Below are positions 7,359 through 15,625 of a stretch of 27,682 nt of DNA, one piece after another (within the stretch, counting starts at the first letter, position 1; each line of letters opens with the position of its first letter). The notes beneath the pieces were generated by a model, which saw only the letters and a list, made by a program, of their open reading frames with translations, made no database searches and was not told the origin of the DNA. The DNA comes from JBFWQM01 sp050249455 (lineage in GTDB: Bacteria; Pseudomonadota; Alphaproteobacteria; MPNO01; VGEU01): assembly GCA_050249455.1 (NCBI GenBank), contig JBFWQM010000045.1:1-27682 (forward strand). The letters are read 5' to 3'. Position numbers and translations under genes: made by a program.

Positions 7359-8426
7359 ATGAAATTGAAGACCGCCTCGCGGTTGGCCGCGGGAGCCGTC
7401 GCGGCTGCCGCGCTGACATTCGCCGCCGCGCCCAGCCACGCCCAGAAGCACACTTGGAAGATGACCACCTTCGTGCCCGAGGGGACCAGCACCTACCGGG
7501 ACTACATGCAGGTGTTCATCGACACCGTGCAGTCGATCACCGAGAACGAGGTCAAGGTCCAGGGCTACGGCGTCGGCGTCATCGCCGGCTTCGCGGACGG
7601 CTGGAAGGCGGTCCAGCAGGGCACCGCCGACATCGCCTACATGTACCCCGGGTTCGCGCTCAACATCGACCCGGCCAACACGCTGATGGCCGGATTCCCC
7701 GGCGGCATGACGGCCGACGCGATCCAGCACTGGGTCTACAAGGGCGGCGGGCTGGAGCTGTGGCGCGACTTCCGCCGCTCGACCATGGGCCTGCACTCGG
7801 TCATCACCGGCACCATCCCGACCGAGATATTCCTGCACTCCCACAAGAAGGTGGAGACGGCCGAAGACCTCAAGGGCATGAAGATCCGCACCGCCGGCGC
7901 CTGGGCCGATCTCCTGAAGGCGTTCGGCGGCACGCCCACCATCATCGCGCCCGCCGACATCTTCGCCGCGCTTGAGCGCAAGCTGGTGGACGGGACGGAG
8001 TTCATCACCCCGGCGTCGAACATCTCGCAGGGCTACCACAAGGTGGCGCGCTACATCATCGTCCCCGGCGCCCACGCGCCGTCGGGCTTCCACGAGGTCG
8101 TGTGGAAGGCCGAGGTCTGGGACGCCCTGCCGCAGGCGACCCGCGACAAGATCGAGATCGCCGGCAAGATGGCGGGCTTCGACACCTTCCTGCGCGTCGG
8201 CATGGCCGACATCGCCGCGATCAAGGAGATGCGCAAGGGCCGCAATGAGTGGGTGACCCTGAAGCCCGAGCTGATCAAGCAGATCCGCGAGGAGGGCCGC
8301 AAGTGGGCCTATGCCAAGGCCAAGGAGCAGTCGGACAAGGGCAATCCGTGGATGCAGAAGCTCGCCGACTCGTATTTCGCCTTCCTCGACGACTGGGACG
8401 CCAACACCGAATACCGCGTGAAGTGA
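7359..8426 (+). CDS. dctP: TRAP transporter solute receptor, DctP family (receptor 2)
   Basis: A 355-residue DctP-family periplasmic receptor. The signal peptide is residues 1-28, and the mature protein starts Q-K-H-T-W-K-M. The ligand-carboxylate Arg is predicted at R177. A 31-residue block around it (154-184) is identical in all three receptors of this locus. AGGGGAG before the ATG supports the start. Unlike receptors 1 and 3 it is followed by another receptor gene rather than by permease genes. It presumably shares a DctQM pair with one of them. Which ligand it adds to the system cannot be read from the sequence. Confidence 0.93.
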   Translation: MKLKTASRLAAGAVAAAALTFAAAPSHAQKHTWKMTTFVPEGTSTYRDYMQVFIDTVQSITENEVKVQGYGVGVIAGFADGWKAVQQGTADIAYMYPGFALNIDPANTLMAGFPGGMTADAIQHWVYKGGGLELWRDFRRSTMGLHSVITGTIPTEIFLHSHKKVETAEDLKGMKIRTAGAWADLLKAFGGTPTIIAPADIFAALERKLVDGTEFITPASNISQGYHKVARYIIVPGAHAPSGFHEVVWKAEVWDALPQATRDKIEIAGKMAGFDTFLRVGMADIAAIKEMRKGRNEWVTLKPELIKQIREEGRKWAYAKAKEQSDKGNPWMQKLADSYFAFLDDWDANTEYRVK

Positions 8427-8433
8427 CAACCGA

Positions 8434-8457
8434 CGGGCGGCCCCGCGCGGCCGCCCG
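8434..8457 (+). promoter_or_regulatory. intercistronic hairpin between two receptor genes
   Basis: CGGGCGGCC (8434-8442) and GGCCGCCCG (8449-8457) form a perfect 9-bp stem with a 6-nt loop in the 61-base gap after receptor 2. Such structures in receptor-transport operons can protect the upstream message from 3' decay and raise receptor output. Partial termination is the alternative. Confidence 0.45.
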
Positions 8458-8487
8458 CAGCCGGCAGACGACGCAGGGAGACGACCG

Positions 8488-9552
8488 ATGAAGACGGCCT
8501 GGACGAAATTCGCCGCCGCGGCAACGGTGGGCGGCGCGATCGCGCTCGGCGCCTCGGGCGCGGCGGCGCAGAAATACACCTGGAAGATGACCAACTACGT
8601 GCCGGAGGGCACCAGCACCTACCGCGACTACGCGCAGGTGTTCGTCGATCTCACGCAGTCCCTCACGGACAACGAGGTGAAGGTGCAGAGCTTCGGCGTC
8701 GGCGTGATCGCCGGCTTCGCCGACGGCTGGAAGGCGGTCCAGCAGGGCACCGCCGACATCGCCTACACCTTCCCCGGCTTCGCGCTCAACGTGGACCCGG
8801 TCAACACCTTCCCCGGCGGTTTCCCGGGCGGCATGTCGACCGAGGCGCTGCTGCACTGGCTGTACCAGGGCGGCGGCTACGCGCTGTGGCAGGACTTCCG
8901 GCGCCAGACCACCGGCCTGCACTCGGTGCTGACCGGCTTCAGCCCGACCGAGATCTTCCTTCACTCGCACAAGAAGGTGGAGACCGCGGAGGACCTCAAG
9001 GGCATGAAGATCCGCACCGCCGGCGCCTGGGCCGACGTGCTGAAGGCGTTCGGCGCGACGCCGACGATGACCGCCCCGGCCGACATCTTCGCGACCCTGG
9101 AGCGGCGGCTGGTCGACGCGACCGAATACATCAGCCCCGCGTCCAACATCTCGCAGGGCTTCCACAAGATCGCCCGCTACATCATCGTCCCCGGCGCCCA
9201 CTCGCCCGGCAACATCAACGAGGTGGTGTGGAAGGCCGAGACCTGGGACGGCCTGCCCAAGGGCCTGCGCGACAAGCTGGAATACGCCGGCAAGATGGCA
9301 GGCTACGAATCCTACCTCCGCCTCGGCATGGCCGACATCGCGGCGATGAAGGAGATGAAGAAGGGCCGCAACGAATGGGTCTCGCTGAAGCCCGAGCTGA
9401 TCCTGCAGATTCGCGCCGAAGGCCGCAAGTGGGCCGAAGCCAAGTCCAAGGAGCAGGCCGACAAGGGCAATCCGTGGATGCGGAAGTTCACCGACTCCTA
9501 CTTCGCCTATCTCCAGGAGTGGGAGGAGAACACCGCGTACCGGATGAAGTGA
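8488..9552 (+). CDS. dctP: TRAP transporter solute receptor, DctP family (receptor 3)
   Basis: A 354-residue DctP-family receptor with signal peptide 1-27, cleaved after A-A-A. The mature protein starts Q-K-Y-T-W-K-M, and the predicted ligand-binding Arg is R176. It is similar to receptors 1 and 2 over its full length. It differs in pocket-lining stretches, such as Y-T-F-P-G-F where the others have Y-M-Y-P-G-F, which suggests a different or broader ligand range. CAGGGAGAC before the ATG supports the start. It is directly upstream of the second DctQM pair, with a 37-base gap. Confidence 0.93.
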   Translation: MKTAWTKFAAAATVGGAIALGASGAAAQKYTWKMTNYVPEGTSTYRDYAQVFVDLTQSLTDNEVKVQSFGVGVIAGFADGWKAVQQGTADIAYTFPGFALNVDPVNTFPGGFPGGMSTEALLHWLYQGGGYALWQDFRRQTTGLHSVLTGFSPTEIFLHSHKKVETAEDLKGMKIRTAGAWADVLKAFGATPTMTAPADIFATLERRLVDATEYISPASNISQGFHKIARYIIVPGAHSPGNINEVVWKAETWDGLPKGLRDKLEYAGKMAGYESYLRLGMADIAAMKEMKKGRNEWVSLKPELILQIRAEGRKWAEAKSKEQADKGNPWMRKFTDSYFAYLQEWEENTAYRMK

Positions 9553-9589
9553 GCATCTGCGATCGGCGGCGGCGCGGCTGAGCGCTGCG

Positions 9590-10126
9590 ATGGATGCCGT
9601 GCTTTCGGCGGTCGACCGGCTGGCGCGCGCGCTGGCCGGCATCGCCATGGCGCTGTTCCTCGTCCTGGTGTTCGCGATGCTCTACGAGGTCGTGGCGCGG
9701 CGCGGCTTCAACAGCCCGACCGTGTGGGCCTTCGACATCGCCTACATGACCAACGGCACGATGGTCTTCCTCGGCGCCGCCTACGCATTGCTGCGCAACG
9801 AGCATATCCGCATCGACTTCCTGTCCACCCAGTTCCCGCGGCGCGCGCAGGATGCGGTCAACGCCGCGTTCTACCTGCTCGCGCTGATCCCGGCCCTCGG
9901 CTATGTCGCGGTGTTCACCGTCAATGAGGCCTGGCGCACCTTCCTCACCGGAGAGGTCGAGCGCGCCAGCACCTGGGGACCGGTCAGCTGGCCGTTCTAC
10001 AGCGGCCTCGCGCTCGGCATCGTCGGGCTGTGGCTGCAGGCGGTGGTGCAGATGATCCGGCACCTCCGGGCCGCCACGGGCCGTGCCGCCTCCCCGCTCG
10101 ACTCCGCCGTGCCCGAGGGCCGCTGA
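9590..10126 (+). CDS. dctQ: TRAP transporter small permease, DctQ family (system 2)
   Basis: A 178-residue membrane protein with four helices near residues 12-33, 46-66, 88-109 and 131-156. It aligns with the first DctQ, including Y-E-V-V-A-R-R and R-N-E-H-I-R-I-D-F-L. It lacks the N-terminal extension of about 30 residues found in the first copy. The ribosome-binding site is weak, so translation may depend on the preceding receptor gene. The next gene starts two bases after this stop. Confidence 0.92.
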   Translation: MDAVLSAVDRLARALAGIAMALFLVLVFAMLYEVVARRGFNSPTVWAFDIAYMTNGTMVFLGAAYALLRNEHIRIDFLSTQFPRRAQDAVNAAFYLLALIPALGYVAVFTVNEAWRTFLTGEVERASTWGPVSWPFYSGLALGIVGLWLQAVVQMIRHLRAATGRAASPLDSAVPEGR

Positions 10127-10128
10127 CG

Positions 10129-11451
10129 GTGGGTGACCTGCCGATCGCCGCATGGATGTTCCCGGCGCTGTTCGCGCTGGTCTTCCTCGGGCTGCCGGTC
10201 AGCCTGTGCCTGATCGTCACCGCGTTCGCGTTCGGCTTCGTCTTCGTCGGCGCGCCGGTCGGCAACCAGTTCCACAACGGGCTGGTCGGCGTCGCGTCGA
10301 ACTTCGTGCTGGCCGCGATCCCGCTGTTCGTGTTCATGGGCGCGCTCCTGGAGCGGACCGGCATCGCCCGGCTGCTGTTCGACGCGGTACGCCTGCTGCT
10401 CGGGCGGCTGCCAGGCGGGCTTGCGCTCACAACCGTCGTCATGTGCGCGATCTTCGCCGCCTCCGCCGGCGTTGTCGGGGCGGTCGAGGTGGTGGTCGGG
10501 CTGATGGCGGTGCCGGCGATGATGCAGGCCGGCTACAAGAAGGACCTCGCGGCCGGCACGGTGTGCGCCGGCGGTTCGCTCGGCACCACCATCCCGCCGT
10601 CGATCGTGGTGGTGATCTACGCCTCGATCGCCGACATCTCGATCGGCGACCTGTATGCCGGCATGATCATCCCCGCCGGCGTCATGGTCGGCCTTTTCGT
10701 CGTCTACATCCTGGTGCGCTGCACGCTCGACCGCAGCGCCGGCCCCGGCCTCGACCCGCGCGAGTTCGCCATGCCGTTCATGGCCAAGGCGGGCATCGTG
10801 CTCAAGGCACTGGTGCCGGCGACGGCGCTGATCGTGGCGGTGCTGGGCAGCATCTTCGCCGGGGTTGCCTCGCCCACCGAGGCGGCGGCGGTCGGCGCAT
10901 TGGGCGCCCTAGTGCTGTCGCTCGCCTACCGGACGCTGAACTGGACGACGCTGATCGAGGCGCTGCGGTCGACCATCCTGATCTCGTCGATGGTGCTGCT
11001 GATCGTGATGGGCGGCGTGATGTTCACCGGCGTGTTCGTGCTGACCGGCGGCTCGCAGCTTGTGCGCGAGACGGTGAGCCACTACCAGCTTTCGCCGATG
11101 GCGATCGTCGCGCTGTTCCTTCTCATCATCTTCGTCCTGGGCTTCGTGCTCGACTGGATCTCGATCGTCCTCATCACCATCCCGATCTTCACCCCGATGG
11201 TGAAGGCGGCCGGGATCGACCCGATCTGGTTCGGCGTGATGACGTGCATCGTCATCCAGACCTCGTACCTGACGCCGCCGATGGCGCCCTCGATCTTCTA
11301 CCTGCGCGCGATCGCGCCCAAGGACATGACGTACATGGACATGTACAAGGGCGTGATGCCGTTCATCTTCGCGCAGCTCCTGACCCTGGCCGCCGTGATC
11401 CTGTTCCCGGAAAGCGCGACATGGCTGCCCGACGTGCTGTTCGGGTTCTGA
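10129..11451 (+). CDS. dctM: TRAP transporter large permease, DctM family (system 2)
   Basis: A 440-residue DctM-family permease. A GTG start at 10129 is chosen because it gives exactly the N-terminus and length of the first copy: both reach A-A-W-M-F-P after six residues. It also has GAGGG upstream and lies two bases after the dctQ stop. The frame stays open upstream to 10030 inside dctQ, but that extension has no homologous counterpart. The signatures G-G-S-L-G-T-T-I-P-P-S and Y-L-T-P-P-M-A-P-S-I-F-Y are present. It forms the sodium-coupled transport channel with the adjacent DctQ. Confidence 0.95.
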   Translation: MGDLPIAAWMFPALFALVFLGLPVSLCLIVTAFAFGFVFVGAPVGNQFHNGLVGVASNFVLAAIPLFVFMGALLERTGIARLLFDAVRLLLGRLPGGLALTTVVMCAIFAASAGVVGAVEVVVGLMAVPAMMQAGYKKDLAAGTVCAGGSLGTTIPPSIVVVIYASIADISIGDLYAGMIIPAGVMVGLFVVYILVRCTLDRSAGPGLDPREFAMPFMAKAGIVLKALVPATALIVAVLGSIFAGVASPTEAAAVGALGALVLSLAYRTLNWTTLIEALRSTILISSMVLLIVMGGVMFTGVFVLTGGSQLVRETVSHYQLSPMAIVALFLLIIFVLGFVLDWISIVLITIPIFTPMVKAAGIDPIWFGVMTCIVIQTSYLTPPMAPSIFYLRAIAPKDMTYMDMYKGVMPFIFAQLLTLAAVILFPESATWLPDVLFGF

Positions 11452-11452
11452 C

Positions 11453-11470
11453 GCCGGCGCGCGCGCCGGC
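11453..11470. repeat. 18-bp perfect GC palindrome
   Basis: GCCGGCGCG followed directly by its own complement occupies the gap between the second dctM stop and the ribosome-binding site of the flavin oxidoreductase gene. As RNA it would form a tight stem close to the AGGGAGG site. It may attenuate transcription or modulate translation. Confidence 0.4.
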
Positions 11471-11482
11471 AGGGAGGAAGCG

Positions 11483-12670
11483 ATGCAGGTCTACCTGTTC
11501 CACCTCATGCCCTACGCGCATCTCGACCTCGATTTCGACAAGACCTACAAGTCGTGCTGGGTGATCTACCCCAACGCGAACTTCGACCCGGTCAAGGGAC
11601 ACGCGCTCTACAACCGCTACCTTGACGAGCTCGAGTACGCGGAGGCGCTCGGCTTCGACGGGGTGTGCGTCAACGAACACCACCAGAACGCCTATGGCCT
11701 GATGCCGTCGCCGGTGGTGATGGCGGCGGCGCTGTCGCGGCGCACCAGCCGGGCGAAGATCGCGATCCTGGGCAACGCCTTCGGTCTGCGCGAGCACCCG
11801 CTGACCCTGGCCGAAGAGCATGCCATGATCGATTGCATCACCGGCGGGCGGCTGATCTCGGGGATGGTGCGCGGAATCGGCTGCGAGTATTTCAGCTTCG
11901 GCGTCAACCCAGCGCTGTCGCACGCCCGCTTCCAGGAGGCGCACGAACTCGTCACCCGCGCATGGTCCGAGCCGGGGCCGTTCGCGTTCGAGGGCAAGCA
12001 CTACCACTTCGAGTACGTCAACGTCTGGCCGCGCCCTTACCAGAAGCCGCACCCGCAGATCTGGGTGCCGTCGCAGGGCTCCTTCGAGACCATCGAGTGG
12101 GCGTCGCACCCGTCGCGCAAGTACACCTACCTGCACAGCTACAGCCCGTGGCGCAACGTCAAGGCCTACCAGGACGCCTACCGCCAGCAGGCGCACGACT
12201 TCGGCTACACCGCCACCAGCGCGCAGCTCGGCTGGGCGTCGCCGATCTATGTCGGGGAAACCGACGCCAAGGCGGTCGCGGAAGCGCGGCCGCATGTCGA
12301 GGCGTTCTTCAACAAGTTCCTGAAGCACCCGCAGGAGATCGTCCTGCCGCCGGGCTTCCTGTCGGTGAAGTCGTACCGGCGAATCCTCAAGTCGAAGTCG
12401 AGCATCCGCCACGCGCACACCATCGAGTCGCTGATGGCCGACCGGGTGGTGATCGTCGGCGGCCCCGACACGGTGCGCCGGATGCTGACGGAAGCGCATG
12501 CCGACACCGGCCCAGGCTACTTCATCGGCATGTTCCAGATGGCGACCCTGCCGCACGACATGACGATGCGTAGCATGGAGCGCTTCGCCCGCGAGGTGCT
12601 GCCGGCGCTGCGTCCGCTGGCCGGCGAGGGAACCTGGCAGCCGGCGAAGAAGGGCGTCGCCGCCGAATAG
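11483..12670 (+). CDS. LLM class (bacterial luciferase-like) flavin-dependent oxidoreductase
   Basis: A 395-residue TIM-barrel flavin monooxygenase of the luciferase-like superfamily. Diagnostic stretches are G-F-D-G-V-C-V-N-E-H-H near residues 56-66, followed by a P-S-P-V-V-M-A-A-A-L segment, the L-G-N-A-F strand, and V-R-G-I-G-C-E-Y in the flavin/substrate region. Such enzymes use reduced FMN or F420 and oxygen to hydroxylate or cleave organic substrates, usually with a partner reductase; none is visible here. AGGGAGGAAG before the ATG supports the start. It lies 31 bases after dctM and probably belongs to the same transcript, suggesting that it acts on the imported compound. The substrate is not identifiable. 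Confidence 0.92.
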   Translation: MQVYLFHLMPYAHLDLDFDKTYKSCWVIYPNANFDPVKGHALYNRYLDELEYAEALGFDGVCVNEHHQNAYGLMPSPVVMAAALSRRTSRAKIAILGNAFGLREHPLTLAEEHAMIDCITGGRLISGMVRGIGCEYFSFGVNPALSHARFQEAHELVTRAWSEPGPFAFEGKHYHFEYVNVWPRPYQKPHPQIWVPSQGSFETIEWASHPSRKYTYLHSYSPWRNVKAYQDAYRQQAHDFGYTATSAQLGWASPIYVGETDAKAVAEARPHVEAFFNKFLKHPQEIVLPPGFLSVKSYRRILKSKSSIRHAHTIESLMADRVVIVGGPDTVRRMLTEAHADTGPGYFIGMFQMATLPHDMTMRSMERFAREVLPALRPLAGEGTWQPAKKGVAAE

Positions 12671-12677
12671 CGCGGGA

Positions 12678-13592
12678 TCAGCGCGTCCCCAGAGCCGCCA
12701 GCGCGCCCTCGTGATAGGGCAGTCCCGCCGCGACGTGCAGCGTTGCGGGGTCGGCGTGGCGGAAGACGGGGTCGGTCGCGGCCAGCCGTCCGAGCGCGCC
12801 GGCGACCGCCGTGACGACCGCGCGAGCGGTCGCCGTGTCGAGGCCGGCGTGCGCGGCGAGGAACACCGGATAGCCGGCGACCATCGCGCCGGGCGGATTT
12901 GCCTCGGCGGGCAGGGCGCGCAGCGCCACCGGGAGGACGCGCCGCATCGCCGCGACGGCGTCCGGCGCGGTATCCAGTCCCACGAAGCGGATGCCGCCGC
13001 GCGGCGCCAGGCGGTCGGCGGCCCAGCGCAGCGCGTGGATGCCCGGCATCGCCATCGCGGCGTCCAGCCGTCCTTCGCCGAGCCGATAAGCGCCCTCGAA
13101 CAGGCTGCGCACCGGCACACCGGCGACGTCGTCCGGCGCCAGGCCGCCATTGGCGAGCAACGCCGCCGCCAGCCGGGCCACCGCCGGCTGGTCGGCGAAC
13201 CCGGACGACACCGCGCGGCCCTTGAGATCGGCCACCGCACGCACCGGGGAATGCGCCGGAACCGCGATGCCGAACGGCAGCACCATCACCGCGCACATCA
13301 GGCGCACGCCGGAGTCCGGACCCGGCAGGTCGGCCGCCAGCACCAGCGCCAACTGGACCTCGCCGCGCCCCAGCGCCGCGACGACCGGGCCGGAGCCCGA
13401 GAAATGACGCACCGTCACCGCAACGCCGAGGCGATCCTGAAGCACCGCGCCGATGGCGACGCCCGCCCGCTCGTAGATCGAGCCGGGCGGGTTCGCCCCG
13501 ATCGCGATGTCGCGCGCCGACGCGGCGGTCGCGGCCGTCGCCAGCGCGACGCCGGCGAACGCCGCACGAAAGAGGCGGGTGCCCACGGTCAA
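12678..13592 (-). CDS. TAXI family TRAP transporter solute receptor
   Basis: A 304-residue exported protein of the TAXI branch of TRAP receptors. The signal peptide is about 1-26 (ends A-S-A-R), followed by a G-A-N-P-P-G-S-I-Y-E-R-A-G motif typical of TAXI proteins, and a two-lobe periplasmic-binding fold. No fused DctQM permease, the usual TAXI partner, lies beside it, so it is an orphan in this window. The start is uncertain: TTG at 13592 and GTG at 13586 are both possible and neither has a strong ribosome-binding site. It converges on the flavin oxidoreductase with only seven bases between stops. The C-terminal half is less typical, so some divergence is likely. Confidence 0.75.
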   Translation of the reverse strand: MTVGTRLFRAAFAGVALATAATAASARDIAIGANPPGSIYERAGVAIGAVLQDRLGVAVTVRHFSGSGPVVAALGRGEVQLALVLAADLPGPDSGVRLMCAVMVLPFGIAVPAHSPVRAVADLKGRAVSSGFADQPAVARLAAALLANGGLAPDDVAGVPVRSLFEGAYRLGEGRLDAAMAMPGIHALRWAADRLAPRGGIRFVGLDTAPDAVAAMRRVLPVALRALPAEANPPGAMVAGYPVFLAAHAGLDTATARAVVTAVAGALGRLAATDPVFRHADPATLHVAAGLPYHEGALAALGTR

Positions 13593-13683
13593 TTGTCGAA
13601 CCGTCCGCGATTCCTGCTAAGGTTGCCGCACTTTGGCACCCGCCACGGAGTCGGGAAAGTTAGATGTCTTCCGGATTGCCGGC

Positions 13684-14730
13684 ATGACCAGGAGGGGACG
13701 CCGCCGCGAGGACGGCAGCCGCCGCCTGCCCGCCGCCCCGCCGGCACGGCGCGCGGCCGGCGATGTCAGCGCCGCCCTGATGGGCCTCGCCGGCCAGGCC
13801 CGCGTCGTAACGCCGGACTTCGACAAGCTGAAGGCGGGCCTCGCCGAGCCGCCCGCCGCCGCCGACCTGGTCAACGTGCTGGGCAACAGCCGCCGGCGCG
13901 ACGAGCTGGAGGCCATCGCCGCCGACTGCCGCGCCCGGCTGATGACCCAGCCGGACTCGCTGTGGCTGCACTTCAAGCTCGGCGAGACCCTGCGGGCGCT
14001 GGGCGACCGCGACGGCGCCATCGGCGCCTTCCGCCGCTGCCACGACATCGACCCGTCGCTCGGCAGCGACTTCTACCTGTCGGCGATGGGGCTCGGCGAG
14101 GTTCCCGACCGGATGCCCGAGAAGCTGGTCGCCACCCTGTTCAACTCCTACGCCGAGACGTTCGAGCAGCACCTCGTGCGCACGCTCAAGTACCAGGCGC
14201 CGGGCAAGCTCGCCGCGGTGGTCAAGGACATGCTGGGCGACGGCCACGCGCCGGTCGACGTCTTCGACATCGGCTGCGGCACCGGGCTGGCCGGCGAGCA
14301 TCTGCGCCCCCTCGCCCGCCGGCTGGACGGCGTCGACCTGTCGGCAGGGATGATCGCCAAGGCGCGCGAGAAGCGCTTGTACGATCGGCTGATCGTCGGC
14401 GAGCTGTGCGCGGCGCTGAACGACGCCCGCCTGCAGTACGACCTGGTGGTGGCCGCCGACGTGCTGATCTATTTCGGCGACCTGACCGCGCCGTTCGCCG
14501 CCGCCCACGCGGCGCTGCGCCCGGGAGGCCTGTTCGCGTTCACCGTGGAGAAGGGCGACGGCGAGGCGCCCGCGCTGGGCGAGGTGACGCGCTACCGACA
14601 TTCCGCCGCCTATATCGAGCGTGTCGCCGCCGCGACCGGGTTCCGCGTCGTGCGGCGCGAGGACTTCACCTTGCGTTTCGAGAAGGGCGTTCCTGTCGAC
14701 AGCCTGCTCTACGTGCTCGCGCCGATCTGA
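13684..14730 (+). CDS. TPR-containing class I SAM-dependent methyltransferase
   Basis: A 348-residue soluble protein. The N-terminus is basic and probably disordered (1-25). A TPR-like helical region follows (about 85-135, with L-G-E-T-L-R-A-L-G-D-R-D-G-A-I-G-A-F). Then comes a Rossmann methyltransferase domain with motif I D-I-G-C-G-T-G at 195-201, G-V-D-L-S at the acidic strand, and a D-L-V-V-A-A-D-V-L strand. The acceptor is unknown; related TPR-methyltransferases modify proteins or small molecules. ATG 13684 is used, but a TTG at 13633 with AAGG upstream would add 17 residues and cannot be excluded. Its link to the transport genes is unclear. Confidence 0.8.
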   Translation: MTRRGRRREDGSRRLPAAPPARRAAGDVSAALMGLAGQARVVTPDFDKLKAGLAEPPAAADLVNVLGNSRRRDELEAIAADCRARLMTQPDSLWLHFKLGETLRALGDRDGAIGAFRRCHDIDPSLGSDFYLSAMGLGEVPDRMPEKLVATLFNSYAETFEQHLVRTLKYQAPGKLAAVVKDMLGDGHAPVDVFDIGCGTGLAGEHLRPLARRLDGVDLSAGMIAKAREKRLYDRLIVGELCAALNDARLQYDLVVAADVLIYFGDLTAPFAAAHAALRPGGLFAFTVEKGDGEAPALGEVTRYRHSAAYIERVAAATGFRVVRREDFTLRFEKGVPVDSLLYVLAPI

Positions 14731-14763
14731 CGGCGCGGCATCCGCATCAACTGGGAGGAAGAC

Positions 14764-15612
14764 GTGACGATCACCGTGACACCACTGTCGCCGGCCTGCG
14801 GGGCCGAGATCGGCGGCGTCGACCTGCGCCGACCGCTGGCGCCGGACGACGTGGCCGCCATCCGCCAGGCATGGCTCGACCACCTGGTCATCGTGTTCCG
14901 CAAGCAGGAGCTCGAGGAGGAAGACCAGATCCGCTTCGCCGCCGCGCTCGGCAAGGTGGGCGACTACCTGCGCCCCAAGACCCTGCGCCACGTCGACCAC
15001 GTCAAATACAGCAACTCGGTGATGCTGATCTCCAACATCCGCGACGAGGAAGGAAACCCGATCGGCTCGCTGCCCGACGGCGAGATGATGTTCCACACCG
15101 ACACCGTCTACGACGCCAACCCGCATGCGGGCACCAGCCTCTATGCGATCGAGATCCCCTCGCGCGGCGGCCACACGCTATTTTCCAACCAGTACCAGGT
15201 CTATGACGCCCTGCCTGCGCAGGTACGGGAGCGCCTTGCCGGACGCCAGGCGATGAACGTCTTCGAGTTCGGCACCACGATGAAGGCAAAAGCGCGCTAC
15301 GACCGTTCGGTCGCGCCGCATCACCCGCACCCGGTGTTCCGCCGCCATCCGGAGACCGGCCGGCTCGCGGTCTACGTCAACGAGCTCACCACCGAGGAGG
15401 TGCTCGACTTCCCCGAGGAGGAAGGCAAGGCGATACTGGGCGAGATCTACGCGCTGCAGAAGCGGCCGGAATTCGTCTACGAGCACGCCTGGCAGATCGG
15501 CGACCTGCTGCTGTGGGACAACCGCTGCACCATGCACGCCCGCACCGACTTCCCGCGCACCGACCGGCGGCTGCTGCGCCGGGTGACCATCGAAGGCGAC
15601 CGTCCGGTTTGA
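14764..15612 (+). CDS. TauD/TfdA family Fe(II)/2-oxoglutarate dioxygenase
   Basis: A 282-residue TauD/TfdA-family oxygenase. The iron-binding facial triad is visible: His111 and Asp113 (F-H-T-D) and distal His258 (W-D-N-R-C-T-M-H). Arg269, 11 residues after the distal His, is the expected 2-oxoglutarate carboxylate ligand. Family members hydroxylate alpha to sulfonates, ether oxygens or other groups, often releasing an aldehyde and a smaller acid. GGGAGGAAG before the GTG start supports the choice. It starts a tight run with an SDR dehydrogenase (13-base gap) and a Bug receptor, which could be uptake, hydroxylation and oxidation of one compound. The substrate is not identifiable. Confidence 0.93.
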   Translation: MTITVTPLSPACGAEIGGVDLRRPLAPDDVAAIRQAWLDHLVIVFRKQELEEEDQIRFAAALGKVGDYLRPKTLRHVDHVKYSNSVMLISNIRDEEGNPIGSLPDGEMMFHTDTVYDANPHAGTSLYAIEIPSRGGHTLFSNQYQVYDALPAQVRERLAGRQAMNVFEFGTTMKAKARYDRSVAPHHPHPVFRRHPETGRLAVYVNELTTEEVLDFPEEEGKAILGEIYALQKRPEFVYEHAWQIGDLLLWDNRCTMHARTDFPRTDRRLLRRVTIEGDRPV

Positions 15613-15625
15613 GGAGCGTATCGAC

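Noticed and set aside
12711..15206. 831-codon plus-strand frame across four genes
   Set aside because: It runs antisense to the TAXI receptor and out of frame through the methyltransferase and dioxygenase, and its composition is Arg/Pro/Gly-rich shadow.
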